Positions 24,731 through 32,825 are shown, counted from the first letter of the stretch. The stretch is 64,000 nucleotides of DNA from Phytohabitans aurantiacus (GCF_027923225.1 NZ_BSDI01000032.1:1-64000); one strand, 5' to 3'. Program-made: numbers and translations. Notes: a model not told the origin generated them from the letters alone.

Positions 24731-25927
24731 TCAGGCGGCGCTGGCGTTGCGGAGGATCTTGTACGAGGACCGGTTCTGGACGTTGCCGTCCGCGCGCTCC
24801 CACGCGGTGTACTCGACCTGACCGTTCGCGGCCCGCGAGTACGGGTTGACGACCACGACCAGGTTCGACACCCGGCGGATCACGTACGACTCGCGGAAGT
24901 CGCCGTACGCCATGATGTGCGTGTCCGCCGAGGTGGAGATGGCCGGCACAGCCTCGTCGATGACCACCGGCTTGCCCAGCAGCAGACGCTCGGGGCGGCC
25001 GGAGATGCCCTCCGTGCTGGACTGGATGATCGGACGGCCGTTGCCGTCGACGATGAGCCGAAGCACCGACCAGGTGCTCTTGCGCATCAGCCAGCGGGCG
25101 TTCGGGTCGTACTCCTCGTCGAGCAGGTCCTGGAACTCGACCAGGTCCTCGTAGTCGGGAGCGTCGTCGGTGTCGAGGTCCCGGTCGGCGGTCAGGCTCG
25201 CCGCGAGAATGCCCTTCGGCTGGCCCACACCCGTGCCGGTCACCCAGTGGGAAGCCTGCTTGCGGGCGATCCGGGTACCCAGCGCGCGGGCCACCAGGCC
25301 GGCGATGTCGAACGCGGAGTCCTGGAGCAGCTCGACCGGCACGCGCAGCGGCAGGTTGGTACCAGCGCCGGCGCTGGTGTACTTGTACGCACCCAGGGCG
25401 ACGGTGCCGAACACGAGGTCGGCGCCGGACGCGACCGCCGCGTTCTCGGCGGTGATGTCGCCCTCGTTGGCGGTGTCGTCCAGCGACGGGTACTCGATCG
25501 GGTTGCCGTTGCCGGTGTCGAAGGTGTCCACAACAGACGCGAACCCACCGAACGCCTTGCGGACCTCGACGAGCTTCTGGCGGAAGCCGGGCGGGACGGT
25601 GTAGCCACCGGCCGCCGACGTGCCCTCGCCCTGCTCGTTGGTCACCCGCAGCCCGGAGATGTCCGCGTTGGGAACGCCGGTGCGCAGGTAGGAGTTGAAC
25701 GCCGCGTCCAGGGTGTCCGGCTGCCGGTTCGGGATGAACGCCGGCCCGCCGTTGACCGGGGTGTTGTAGGCGTTGTTCCGGGCCCGCAACTCGTTCGACT
25801 TGCGGACGTTCTCCAGCTCCTTCTCCAGCGCCTCGTACTCGGTCACCTCGGCGTCGGTGAACGACCGGCCGTCGGCGGCGTCCACGATCGCCTGAAGGGC
25901 GGCCAGGATCTCCTCGATGGTTCGCAC
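24731..25927 (-). CDS. HK97-fold major capsid protein
   Basis: 398 aa from GTG 25927, overlapping the protease stop by 1 bp. Residues 1-~60 form a coiled-coil (EVTEYEALEKELENVRKSNEL), the delta/scaffold domain normally removed by the protease. The mature part contains VPPGFRQKLVEVRKAFGGFASVVDTFDTGNGNPIEYPSLDDTAN (E-loop region), PVELLQDSAFDIAGLVARALGTRIARKQ (spine helix) and GRPERLLLGKPVVIDEAVPAISTSADTHIMAYGDFRESYVIRRVSNL (P-domain and A-domain end). It would form the icosahedral head. Length is typical for the family. Confidence 0.93.
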   Translation of the reverse strand: MRTIEEILAALQAIVDAADGRSFTDAEVTEYEALEKELENVRKSNELRARNNAYNTPVNGGPAFIPNRQPDTLDAAFNSYLRTGVPNADISGLRVTNEQGEGTSAAGGYTVPPGFRQKLVEVRKAFGGFASVVDTFDTGNGNPIEYPSLDDTANEGDITAENAAVASGADLVFGTVALGAYKYTSAGAGTNLPLRVPVELLQDSAFDIAGLVARALGTRIARKQASHWVTGTGVGQPKGILAASLTADRDLDTDDAPDYEDLVEFQDLLDEEYDPNARWLMRKSTWSVLRLIVDGNGRPIIQSSTEGISGRPERLLLGKPVVIDEAVPAISTSADTHIMAYGDFRESYVIRRVSNLVVVVNPYSRAANGQVEYTAWERADGNVQNRSSYKILRNASAA

Positions 25928-26616
25928 TACGCCCCCCTCAGGGCTACGCGGGCACGCGCCCGGATGAGTTGCGAACGCCGGTCTTCCGGCGCCGCGGCCT
26001 TGCTGTCGTTGGCGACCCGGTCGGCCAGGCCGGCCTTGACCGCCTCCGCCGACCCGTACCAGGTGGTCCGCTCCATCGCCGCGGCCCAGTGCGCGGCCGG
26101 CTTGCCGGTGCGGTCGGCGTAGATGCCGGCGATCGTGGCGTCGAGCTCGTCGAGCAGGTCGGCCATCTCCCGCATGTCGCGCTTGTTGCCCAGCACGATC
26201 CCCGACGCGTCGTGGATCATCATCTTGGCCGGCTTCTCGATGACGATCTCGTCGCCGGCCATGGCCAGGAACGATGCCGCCGACGCGGCAACGCTGTCCA
26301 CGTAGGACACAACATCGCTGGGATGGTTGAGCAACGCCGCGTGCATGGCGATGGCGTCGAACACGGACCCGCCGCCGGAGTTGAGGTGCAGGTCGATCCC
26401 GCCGTCGCCGATGCCGTCCAGCTCCTTGGCGAACGATGCGGCGGTGATGCCGTCGTCGAACCAGTCGCCGCCGATGTAGCCGTACACGCGGACGGTGGTA
26501 CGGCCTGACGCGGCCGCCTCGACCCGCAGCGAGCCCGGCTCGGAGTGGAAAGATTTACCACTCGCGAGCTGCCGGCCGCGGTCAGCCAGCGCGACGAGGC
26601 GGGACAGGTCCCTCAC
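25927..26616 (-). CDS. Prohead protease, ClpP-related
   Basis: 229 aa. RVYGYIGGDWFDDGITAASFAKELDGIGDGGIDLHLNSGGGSVFDAIAMHAAL, then VSYVDSVAASAASFLAMAGDEIVIEKPAKMMIHDASG. The nucleophile is probably Ser112 in AASAAS with His135 in MIHDAS, as in ClpP and the S14-type phage head-maturation proteases. It trims the scaffold domain of the capsid protein during assembly. It overlaps both portal (4 bp) and capsid (1 bp). The 17-bp AT-rich repeat (26546-26562) lies in its codons ~19-24. Confidence 0.92.
   Translation of the reverse strand: MRDLSRLVALADRGRQLASGKSFHSEPGSLRVEAAASGRTTVRVYGYIGGDWFDDGITAASFAKELDGIGDGGIDLHLNSGGGSVFDAIAMHAALLNHPSDVVSYVDSVAASAASFLAMAGDEIVIEKPAKMMIHDASGIVLGNKRDMREMADLLDELDATIAGIYADRTGKPAAHWAAAMERTTWYGSAEAVKAGLADRVANDSKAAAPEDRRSQLIRARARVALRGA
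26546..26562 (+). repeat. 17-bp AT-rich repeat, copy 2
   Basis: TGGAAAGATTTACCACT, exact copy of 16018-16034, here within the 5' part of the protease gene. With flanking bases GAGTGG and CCACTC it makes a 6-bp inverted repeat around an A/T-rich centre. Confidence 0.6.
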
Positions 26617-27854
26617 GCCGGAACCTCCTCGCGCTCAGGTGGATCACTTTGAGACACCTCGGGCTCGGGCTCCGGGGCGGGCATCAGTTCGTCGCCGCCC
26701 TCGACCGGCGGCATGTTCCGGATCGCGCGCGCCTCGTTGACGGTGAGGATCGGCTTGCCGCCGGTCTGCTTGAGCAGCAGCTCGATCTCCTGCTCCGGCG
26801 TCGGCCGCTCCAGGCCGGCGAAGTCGAACTCGACGAACCGCGGGGCCGGCAGCAGCCGGGACAGGCGCTCCTCGATCCGCTTCGCCCAGTGGCCGAGCGT
26901 GAACCGGGCCAGACCCCGGTACTGGATCTCCACGCCGGTGCCCCACGTCGACACCGCCGACGGGTCCATGAGCAGCGTGGCCGGCACGCCGAACCAGCGG
27001 GCGATCTCCTGGATGGAAAATGCGCGGGACTCCAGGAACTGGGCGTCCTTCGCGGTCATCGTCCAGGGCGTGAACTTCAGCTTCCGGTTGATGACCGGGA
27101 TGCCGCCCGCGTTCTCCCAGCCGGAGACCTTCTGCTCGATCTCCGCCTTGATCTGCTTGACCTCGTCGGGCTCGACGTCCTCGTCGGGGGTGACCATGCC
27201 GGCGATGAGCGCGCCGTTGGACAGCTGCCGCGCCGCGGCCCGGTCGCCGGCGATGGCGGTGCCGAGGCTGTTGCGCGCGACCGTGATCGGGGACAGGCCG
27301 CGGAGCCCGTCGGTGCACAGCGCGGGGATGTGCGTCATCGTGCGGGCGTCGAACTCCTCGACCTGGCCCACGTTCACGCCGGTCTGCCGGTACGCCTTGA
27401 ACAGCTTCCCGCCGGGCCGGTCGGGTGCCTCGTCGATGGACACGCACAGCGGGTGGATCGGCTCCAGCGCGAGCAACTGGCCGGCGCCGCCGTAGATGTG
27501 CTTCAGGAACGCGTTGCCGTGCAGCAGCAGGTGCAGCATCACGGTCTCTTTCCACTCGTACGGAGTGGGACCGAACTGCCCGCCGGGGTTGTCCAGGAAC
27601 GACGTCATCCGCTGCCGCTGGCCGTCGCCGGTGTCCCGGATCGACCGCATCGGCAGCGTGCCCATCGTGCCGGCGATCAGGGCCACCGCCCGGTAGACCG
27701 CCGACAGCCCGAGGGCGGAACCTTCGCCGACGTCGACGCCGGCGAAGTTCGGCGTGCCGAGGCTGAACAGCTCGACGAGCGCCGGGTCAGAGATCGAGAT
27801 CAGGTTCTGGGCAGGCGTCGACTCCCGCCGTCGCCATGGCCACCTGATCTTCAT
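26613..27854 (-). CDS. HK97-family portal protein
   Basis: 413 aa from ATG 27854 (MKIRWPWRRRE; nine upstream in-frame codons were discarded). SALGLSAVYRAVALIAGTMGTLPMRSIRDTGDGQRQ, HLLLHGNAFLKHIY, ARTMTHIPALCTDGLRGLSPITVARNSLG and FLESRAFSIQEIARWFGVPATLLMD are all conserved positions of HK97-type portals. The acidic tail (MPAPEPEPEVSQSDPPEREEVPA) is usual. It forms the dodecameric ring through which DNA is packaged and ejected. It starts the − strand structural operon; 36 bp separate it from the divergent terminase small subunit gene. Confidence 0.93.
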   Translation of the reverse strand: MKIRWPWRRRESTPAQNLISISDPALVELFSLGTPNFAGVDVGEGSALGLSAVYRAVALIAGTMGTLPMRSIRDTGDGQRQRMTSFLDNPGGQFGPTPYEWKETVMLHLLLHGNAFLKHIYGGAGQLLALEPIHPLCVSIDEAPDRPGGKLFKAYRQTGVNVGQVEEFDARTMTHIPALCTDGLRGLSPITVARNSLGTAIAGDRAAARQLSNGALIAGMVTPDEDVEPDEVKQIKAEIEQKVSGWENAGGIPVINRKLKFTPWTMTAKDAQFLESRAFSIQEIARWFGVPATLLMDPSAVSTWGTGVEIQYRGLARFTLGHWAKRIEERLSRLLPAPRFVEFDFAGLERPTPEQEIELLLKQTGGKPILTVNEARAIRNMPPVEGGDELMPAPEPEPEVSQSDPPEREEVPA

Positions 27855-27890
27855 GCACCGGATGGTACGCCCACCGGTCATACTTCCGGT

Positions 27891-28199
27891 ATGACCAGCA
27901 GGACGACACCCGGTATGGAGACATCCGTGCGGGCGTCGCTGCCGACAACTGTCGGCAAGGACCAGGCCGCAGCCGAGTTGGCGCTCACCTACGCACGCGC
28001 GATCGACGCCGGCGGCGACCTGACCAGGCTCGGCCCGCAGCTGCTCACCGCCCTTGAGGCGCTGATGCTCACGCCCAGGGCCCGGGCCGCGGCACTGAAG
28101 GTGGTGGGCGGTGACAGCAGCACCCCAGCAGCAGCACCAGCCGCACCAGCTCCCGGCAACCCGCTTGACGAGCTACGCCAGCGACGGACCGCTCGGTAG
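27891..28199 (+). CDS. Probable terminase small subunit
   Basis: 102 aa, ATG 27891. TSVRASLPTTVGKDQAAAELALTYARAIDAGGDLTRLGPQLLTALEALMLTPRARAAALKVVGGDSS resembles small P27-type or unclassified terminase small subunits of actinophages: a helical body with an A/G-rich linker and a basic tail (LDELRQRRTAR). It overlaps the large subunit start by 89 bp in another frame. Unusually, it points away from the portal gene. The assignment rests on position and helical pattern. Confidence 0.6.
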   Translation: MTSRTTPGMETSVRASLPTTVGKDQAAAELALTYARAIDAGGDLTRLGPQLLTALEALMLTPRARAAALKVVGGDSSTPAAAPAAPAPGNPLDELRQRRTAR

Positions 28200-29697
28200 C
28201 ACCCTGCCGCGGCTGGCCACGCCGCCGCTGGTGACCGGCCCGCCCGGCGGCTGCGAGTGCGGGTGCGCGCTCACCCCGGCGACCAGCTACGGCTTCGACG
28301 TCATCGACTTCGCCCGCGACGTCGTCGATCTGCCCCTCGACCCCTGGGAGGAGCTGGCCGTCATCCACGGCGGCGAGCTGCTGCCCGACGGCCGCCCCCG
28401 CTTCCGCGTCCTGCTCATCCTGGTCGCGAGACAAAACGGCAAAACCACGCTGGCGAAGGTGCTGGTCCTGTACTGGATGTTCGTCGAGATCGTCGGCGCC
28501 GTCCTCAACACCAGCACCGACCGCAGCTACGCCAAGAGGTTCTGGGTCGCCTGCTGCGAGCTGGCGAAGAGCAACCGCTGGCTGGCCGAGCACCTCGGCC
28601 CGGACGCCATCCGCAAGACCATCTCCGAGGAGTCGCTGACGACCCTCGACGGCGCCGAGCTCACGTTCGCGGCCAACAACGGGCGCGCCGGCCGGTCCAT
28701 GACTCTCGCCCGGTGGCTGTGCGACGAGCTGCGCGAACACCTCTCGTTCGACACGTGGGACAGCGCGACCAACGCCCAGAACGCCGTGCCGCACGCCCAG
28801 ACCGTGTGCATCTCCAACCAGGGCAGCGACCTGTCCGTTGTCCTCGACAGCATCCGCGACAGCGCCTTGCAGTTCATCGAGACCGGCGTCGGCGACCGCC
28901 GCGTCGGCCTGCTGGAGTGGTCCGCCCCCGACGGCGCCGACCCGACCGACCTCGAGGCCCTGGCCGCCGCCAACCCCAACCTCGGCCGCCGCCTCGACCC
29001 CGACGCGCTCCTCGGCGCGGCGATGCGGGCCAAGCGCGCCGGCGGCATCGAGCTGGCCGGCTTCCGCACCGAGGTGCTGTGTCAGCGGGTGCGGCTGCTC
29101 GACCCGGCCATCGACCCGGACGCCTGGGCGGCCCTGGGCGTCGACGAGCCGGTCGACCTGGCCGAGCACCGCCAGCAGGTCGCGCTGTGCTTCGACGTCA
29201 GCCTCGACAGCCTCCACGCCACGCTCGTGGCGGCCGCGGTCGTCGACGGCCTCGTCTGGGTGGACGCGGTCGCCGCATGGGAAGGCCCGAACTGCACCAA
29301 GCTGCTGCGCACCGAGCTGCCCGACATCGTCAAGCGGGTCAAGCCGCGCGCCGTCGGCTGGTTCCCCACCGGCCCGGCCGCCGCCGTCGCCGCCGACCTC
29401 GCCGACCGGGGACACCGCGGCTGGCCACCCCGCCGGGTCGTCGTCGAAGAGATCCGCGGCGAGGTCACCCAGGTCACCATGGGTCTCGCCGAGCAGGTCC
29501 AGGCCCGCCAGCTACGCCACTCCCGCGACCAGCTGCTCACCGCGCACATCGGCGGCGCACAGCGGCTCTGGAGAGGCGACGCGTGGGTGTTCACCCGCCG
29601 CGGCGCCGGGCAGATCGACGGCGCGTACGCGGTCGCCGGCGCGGTGCACCTCGCCCGCACGCTGCCGCCCGCCCCGCCGCCGCTGACGGTGGCCTGA
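28111..29697 (+). CDS. Terminase large subunit
   Basis: 528 aa from GTG 28111; because of the 89-bp overlap with the small subunit gene the true start could be later. ARQNGKTT at 106-113 is the Walker-A-like motif of phage terminases. LARWLCDELREH around 196-207 gives Walker B with the catalytic Glu. TVCISNQGSDLS is the coupling motif. CFDVSLDSLHATLVAA, further on, holds the first nuclease acidic residues and GGAQRLWRGDAWVFTRRGAGQIDGAYAVAGAVHLAR the last, as in RNase H-like packaging nucleases. It packages DNA through the portal. Convergent with the HNH gene. Confidence 0.92.
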   Translation: MTAAPQQQHQPHQLPATRLTSYASDGPLGSTLPRLATPPLVTGPPGGCECGCALTPATSYGFDVIDFARDVVDLPLDPWEELAVIHGGELLPDGRPRFRVLLILVARQNGKTTLAKVLVLYWMFVEIVGAVLNTSTDRSYAKRFWVACCELAKSNRWLAEHLGPDAIRKTISEESLTTLDGAELTFAANNGRAGRSMTLARWLCDELREHLSFDTWDSATNAQNAVPHAQTVCISNQGSDLSVVLDSIRDSALQFIETGVGDRRVGLLEWSAPDGADPTDLEALAAANPNLGRRLDPDALLGAAMRAKRAGGIELAGFRTEVLCQRVRLLDPAIDPDAWAALGVDEPVDLAEHRQQVALCFDVSLDSLHATLVAAAVVDGLVWVDAVAAWEGPNCTKLLRTELPDIVKRVKPRAVGWFPTGPAAAVAADLADRGHRGWPPRRVVVEEIRGEVTQVTMGLAEQVQARQLRHSRDQLLTAHIGGAQRLWRGDAWVFTRRGAGQIDGAYAVAGAVHLARTLPPAPPPLTVA

Positions 29698-29803
29698 CCG
29701 CGAAGAAAAAATCCAGGGCGGCGGGTGTCCCTGGCCCCCGGGTTGCCGAACTTTCCGAGACCCGCCCGCGCGGTGGGCGATTTCGCCAACGGGCTTGGCG
29801 ATT

Positions 29804-30073
29804 TCACCAGCGTGAGCGTGGTTGTGGTGGTGGGCTGTGCCTCGTTGGATCCCCGACGTGTAGGTTGCAGGGCTCGCACGCTGCTGCGAGGTAGCGGGGG
29901 TCATCCCCGTACGCCTTGCCCCTGGTGTGGTGTACGCAGGTGGCGGTGGTGGTGCACACCCCTGGGATCTGGAGTGTGCACCTGCCCTTGTTCTCCATGG
30001 CGTTGGAGGCGAGCACCTTGGCGCGTAGCTTGCGCCATCGTCTGGTGCTGCCCTTGCGCCAGCTGCGGCTCAT
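29804..30073 (-). CDS. HNH endonuclease
   Basis: 89 aa from ATG 30073. RWRKLRAKVLASNAMENKGRCTLQIPGVCTTTATCVHHTRGKAYGDDPRYLAAACEPCNLHVGDP carries two Cys pairs (C..C and C..C) for a structural zinc and the H-H...N...H pattern of the HNH/ββα-metal nuclease (THVHH-type core, ACEPCNLHVG). In siphophages such small HNH proteins act with the terminase during DNA cutting. It faces terL, 106 bp apart, and overlaps the upstream gene by 4 bp (ATGA). Confidence 0.88.
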   Translation of the reverse strand: MSRSWRKGSTRRWRKLRAKVLASNAMENKGRCTLQIPGVCTTTATCVHHTRGKAYGDDPRYLAAACEPCNLHVGDPTRHSPPPQPRSRW

Positions 30074-30300
30074 GGTTCCTCGTACCAGCTGTCCTCGTGC
30101 CCGTCCTGCTGGGCTTGCCTGAGGCGGTCGTCTGCGCGGGCGATCTTCTCGGCGTGGCGTTGTCGTAGCCCTGCGTCCCTGCGGGCCTGGTGGCCGTCGT
30201 GGAACGCCTTGCGGGCGGCCTTGCGGCGCAGGGTGGCTTCTACGGCGGCGTGGAGTCGCTCGCGCCACTCGTCCTCTCCGTACGGCTGCGGGTCGCTCAT
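30070..30300 (-). CDS. Small charged hypothetical protein
   Basis: 76 aa. SDPQPYGEDEWRERLHAAVEATLRRKAARKAFHDGHQARRDAGLRQRHAEKIARADDRLRQAQQDGHEDSWYEEP is very helical and charged, without Cys. The pattern resembles small coiled DNA/RNA-binding or regulatory proteins on AICE-type elements. It is translationally coupled to the HNH gene. The iteron-like array begins just upstream, so its promoter must lie in or beyond that array. Function unknown. Confidence 0.6.
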   Translation of the reverse strand: MSDPQPYGEDEWRERLHAAVEATLRRKAARKAFHDGHQARRDAGLRQRHAEKIARADDRLRQAQQDGHEDSWYEEP

Positions 30301-30313
30301 CGCGTCCCGCCCA

Positions 30314-30450
30314 ACGCACTGACCGCCCGCCCGTACCGCGATCTGTGTGCGCAGTGCAGTGCGTCATATATACGCACTGACGCACTGACGCACTGGCACA
30401 CGGGGGTGTGTTGACGCACTGGCAACGCACACCAACGCACTGACGCACTC
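30314..30450 (+). repeat. Iteron-like array of ACGCACTG
   Basis: ACGCACTG occurs at 30314, 30372, 30380, 30388, 30414 and 30435, a variant ACGCACTC at 30443, and a reverse copy CAGTGCGT at 30357. Three units are head-to-tail at exact 8-bp period. A short AT-rich TCATATATA lies among them. The array fills the only gap between the small gene and the RepA-like ATPase. A 14-mer ACTGGCAACGCACA from it is repeated at 32492-32505 on the other side of the rep operon. Confidence 0.7.
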
Positions 30451-31849
30451 ATAGGCCAGCCGCCTTGTCCAGACACCAGGAACAGGTGTCGTAGCCGGCG
30501 GTGACCATGTCCGGGGGCAACACCGTTCCGCACCCGGTCACACACGTGGGGCGCTCGCCGAACGCGTCGATTTCCGTCTCACCGGGCGTGCCGGTCAGCT
30601 CCGCGAGCTTCGCGTAGCCGGCCGGGGTGAGCGTGTGGAGCTTCGCGCGGCGCCCGCCGTCCTTGGTGACCGCGTACGCCCGGTCGACCGCTTCCGCGAG
30701 TGCGTCGCGGGCCGACTTCTGCGTGATGGTGCGGTCCTTGGTGACCGCCTGCTCGACGACGCGTCCGGACGCCCCGGTGTGGTCCCGGATGTACTCCAGC
30801 ACGGCGGTCAGCGCCTCCAGGGCGGCCGTTTCGCGCCTGGAGCCCTCCGCGTACACCAGGCGCTTACGGGCGTCGTCGTAGACGAGCTGGCCCTCCCGGA
30901 CGTCGACGTCGCGACCGAACGCGCTAAAGAACCGACGTGCGGCGGGCTCGGCGTCGGCCAACGGGTTGTCGTCGTCCTTCTTGCGCAGCAGGCGCCACTC
31001 GGCGTCGGGCCAGTCCCGCAGCCGGGACGCGCCGCGCGAGCGTTCGGCGGCGTGGCCCATGTGGTGCACCAGCAGCACCTCGTCGACGCCGGCGGCGGCC
31101 GCGGTGGCGGTGAGCGCGTCCAGGAACCGACCGACCTCGCGGTTCTCGTTCTCGGAGAAGCCCAGCGACGACAGGATCGGGCCGAGGCAGTCGACGATCC
31201 ACACCCGGGCCTCGGCGGCGCGGAGCTTCTCCACCCAAGATGCGCGGATGACGTCGTCGAGCAGGTCGAACGTCGACGCCAACCCGCGCATGGGCACGAG
31301 GTGGATGCGGTCGGCGTTGCGGATCTCCTGGCGGCGTAGCCAGTCGCGCAGCTTGACACGCGGCATCTCGAAGTCGCACAGCACGATCGACCCGTCGGTC
31401 ACCGGCTCGACGTCGAACACGCCGAGGAACCGGTCGCCGTCGGCGAGGCTGCGCAACACGTTCCCGACCGTGGTGGTCTTGCCGGCCTTGTACTGGGCGG
31501 CCAGCACGATGTTCCCCTGGCGTGGCCACAGCCCGTCGAAGCGCCACAGCGGGGTGTCGTCGACCTCGGCGAGGAAGTCGGGCAGCGCCACCAGGTCGGG
31601 GACGTTGATGTCGCCGGCCAGCTCGGCAGCGCGGCGTTTCTTGGCCTCCTCGCGGGCCAGCAGGCGCACGTACTCGTCGTCGGTGGCCGACGCCAGGCGC
31701 TCACGTCGGCGTGCGCGGCGTACCTGCTCGCGGGCCTCGGCCTCCTGCCGTTCCCACGCGGCGTGTTCCTCGGTGCCCTCGTCGAACGGGTTGCGGGCGT
31801 CGCCTGGCGCGTCGACGTCGGACCAGTCGATCGGGTCCGGCTCGTGCAC
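30449..31849 (-). CDS. RepA/DnaB-like AAA ATPase, replication module
   Basis: 466 aa from GTG 31849 (5 bp after the upstream stop). The acidic start (PDPIDWSDVDAPGDARNPF) is followed by a coiled Arg/Glu-rich stretch (~29-80). The RecA-like ATPase core has Walker A AAQYKAGKTT at 117-126, Walker B VWIVDCLGP near 216-224, and VDEVLLVHHMGH as motif 3. After it comes a winged-helix-like part (ITQKSARDALAEAVDRAYAVTKDGGRRAKLHTLTPAGY). The end has four Cys (CVTGCG..CSWC), a possible zinc ribbon. This resembles RepA/AAA_25 helicase-like proteins of plasmids and phages that open DNA at iterons. It may initiate element replication. Confidence 0.82.
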   Translation of the reverse strand: MHEPDPIDWSDVDAPGDARNPFDEGTEEHAAWERQEAEAREQVRRARRRERLASATDDEYVRLLAREEAKKRRAAELAGDINVPDLVALPDFLAEVDDTPLWRFDGLWPRQGNIVLAAQYKAGKTTTVGNVLRSLADGDRFLGVFDVEPVTDGSIVLCDFEMPRVKLRDWLRRQEIRNADRIHLVPMRGLASTFDLLDDVIRASWVEKLRAAEARVWIVDCLGPILSSLGFSENENREVGRFLDALTATAAAAGVDEVLLVHHMGHAAERSRGASRLRDWPDAEWRLLRKKDDDNPLADAEPAARRFFSAFGRDVDVREGQLVYDDARKRLVYAEGSRRETAALEALTAVLEYIRDHTGASGRVVEQAVTKDRTITQKSARDALAEAVDRAYAVTKDGGRRAKLHTLTPAGYAKLAELTGTPGETEIDAFGERPTCVTGCGTVLPPDMVTAGYDTCSWCLDKAAGL

Positions 31850-31854
31850 GGCGG

Positions 31855-32151
31855 TCAACCGCGCCGGTCCGTCCGCACGAGCCAGCGGATGACGCTCGCG
31901 AAGTCGGGCAGGTCGGTGCCGACGGCGGCGTTGATGTCGCGGGTCATCTGCTCCGTGGCCTCGCGGTAGCCGTCCCGCTTGCCGTCGGCGTACGCGCACG
32001 CGGCCTCGTGCTCGGTCTGCTCGTGCACCGCGAGCGGCCACCGGAATACCGGCTCCAGGTCGATGCCGACCTGGTGTGCCGGGCACCGGTTGTCGGGTGT
32101 GCAGCTGGCGGGCGGTGTGCCGGGCACGCACCCGTGCGGGTGGCCGGTCAT
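31855..32151 (-). CDS. Small Cys/His-containing hypothetical protein
   Basis: 98 aa from ATG 32151. MTGHPHGCVPGTPPASCTPDNRCPAHQVGIDLEPVF has a possible zinc-binding cluster of three Cys and several His. The helical part reads YADGKRDGYREATEQMTRDINAAVGTDLPDFASVIRWL. It sits in one transcription unit with the ATPase and the gene before it (ATGA overlap). Probably a replication or regulatory accessory protein. No family recognised. Confidence 0.6.
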   Translation of the reverse strand: MTGHPHGCVPGTPPASCTPDNRCPAHQVGIDLEPVFRWPLAVHEQTEHEAACAYADGKRDGYREATEQMTRDINAAVGTDLPDFASVIRWLVRTDRRG

Positions 32152-32399
32152 ACCGCGCCCGCCTTGCGTGCGGCGCGGGCCTTGGCACTCTTGCGGGCGA
32201 GGTTGATGAAGTACGCCTTGCGGGCGTGTTCGGCGCGCTGGGCGCGCTCGGCGGGGGAGAGCTTCCCGTCGGGGTCGACGAGCTTCTCGAAGCGGTCGAG
32301 GAACGCCTTGCGGGCGGCGGCGGTCGCGGCGGGGCGGTCGTCGCAGCCGGCCCACTTGATGTGGGCGGCGTACTGGCCGACCAGGGACGCATCGGACAC
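32148..32399 (-). CDS. Small basic helical protein, first gene of the rep operon
   Basis: 83 aa. SDASLVGQYAAHIKWAGCDDRPAATAAARKAFLDRFEKLVDPDGKLSPAERAQRAEHARKAYFINLARKSAKARAARKAGAV: helical, very basic at the C-terminus, probably nucleic-acid-binding. A similar 'W...DDR...T..AR.AF..RFE..VDP.G.L...ER..RA..AR.AYF..LA.KSA.AR' layout is widespread in actinobacterial AICEs and phages as an unnamed protein. ATGA overlap with the next gene. Its promoter should be in the 32400-32825 region. Confidence 0.65.
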   Translation of the reverse strand: MSDASLVGQYAAHIKWAGCDDRPAATAAARKAFLDRFEKLVDPDGKLSPAERAQRAEHARKAYFINLARKSAKARAARKAGAV

Positions 32400-32825
32400 T
32401 GGCTCACCTTTCGGTTAGCCGTCCGAGCCCCTGGAACGACGGGCGCGTATTACCGCCGATCCGGGCATTGCCTCCCGGGTTGGCGTTGCCAACTGGCAAC
32501 GCACAGCGTTAATGTGCGCGGTGAGCGAGGGGTGCTGGTAACACCCCTGTGCTCATGCCGTCGTGCCTTTGTGCGAAGGGCGCGGACGGTGGAACTACAG
32601 CCTTGTAGTCCCGCGAACGGGACAGCGGTTAAGCTATACCGCTGTCCCGTTCTGCGTACAGTCCTCTGGTGGACGAGTCGTGGGACATTCTCACAGTCCA
32701 CTGTGACCAGTGGTTCACTCTGCGCCCATAGTGCCTGGTGAGACTATGTGACTGGCAGCACACCCTGTGGTCTAAGTCACAGATCGTTGTTACTCAGTGT
32801 TAAACCTGGCGTAGAGACGTACGTG
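32400..32825. other. 426-bp gene-free region with dense palindromes
   Basis: No credible gene. It separates the rep operon from the integrase stop. Palindromes: GCGTTGCC-N4-GGCAACGC (32483-32502), a perfect 15-bp stem (32615-32652), TCACAGT-N2-ACTGTGA (32691-32706) and CATAGT-N10-ACTATG (32727-32748). It is AT-richer than its surroundings near 32740-32810. Candidate origin, operator region or both, and the place for the rep promoter. Confidence 0.6.
32615..32652. promoter_or_regulatory. Perfect 15-bp inverted repeat, 8-nt loop
   Basis: Arms GAACGGGACAGCGGT and ACCGCTGTCCCGTTC around TAAGCTAT. It is the strongest palindrome in the element and has no T-run. It lies 216 bp upstream of the first rep-operon start. 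It could be a hairpin origin, a cruciform or operator, or a terminator for the integrase region. Confidence 0.6.

Noticed and set aside
24257..26122. 621-codon + strand open frame over capsid and protease genes
   Set aside because: The opposite strand has clear capsid and ClpP-like proteins, and this frame shows no domain.
30314..30450. CRISPR reading of the ACGCACTG array
   Set aside because: Repeats are 8 bp and spacing is irregular, without 30-bp-type spacers. Iterons or binding sites fit better.
32450..32701. 83-codon − strand frame in the gap before the rep operon
   Set aside because: It contains the large palindromes, has no family and poor codon bias; treated as regulatory DNA.
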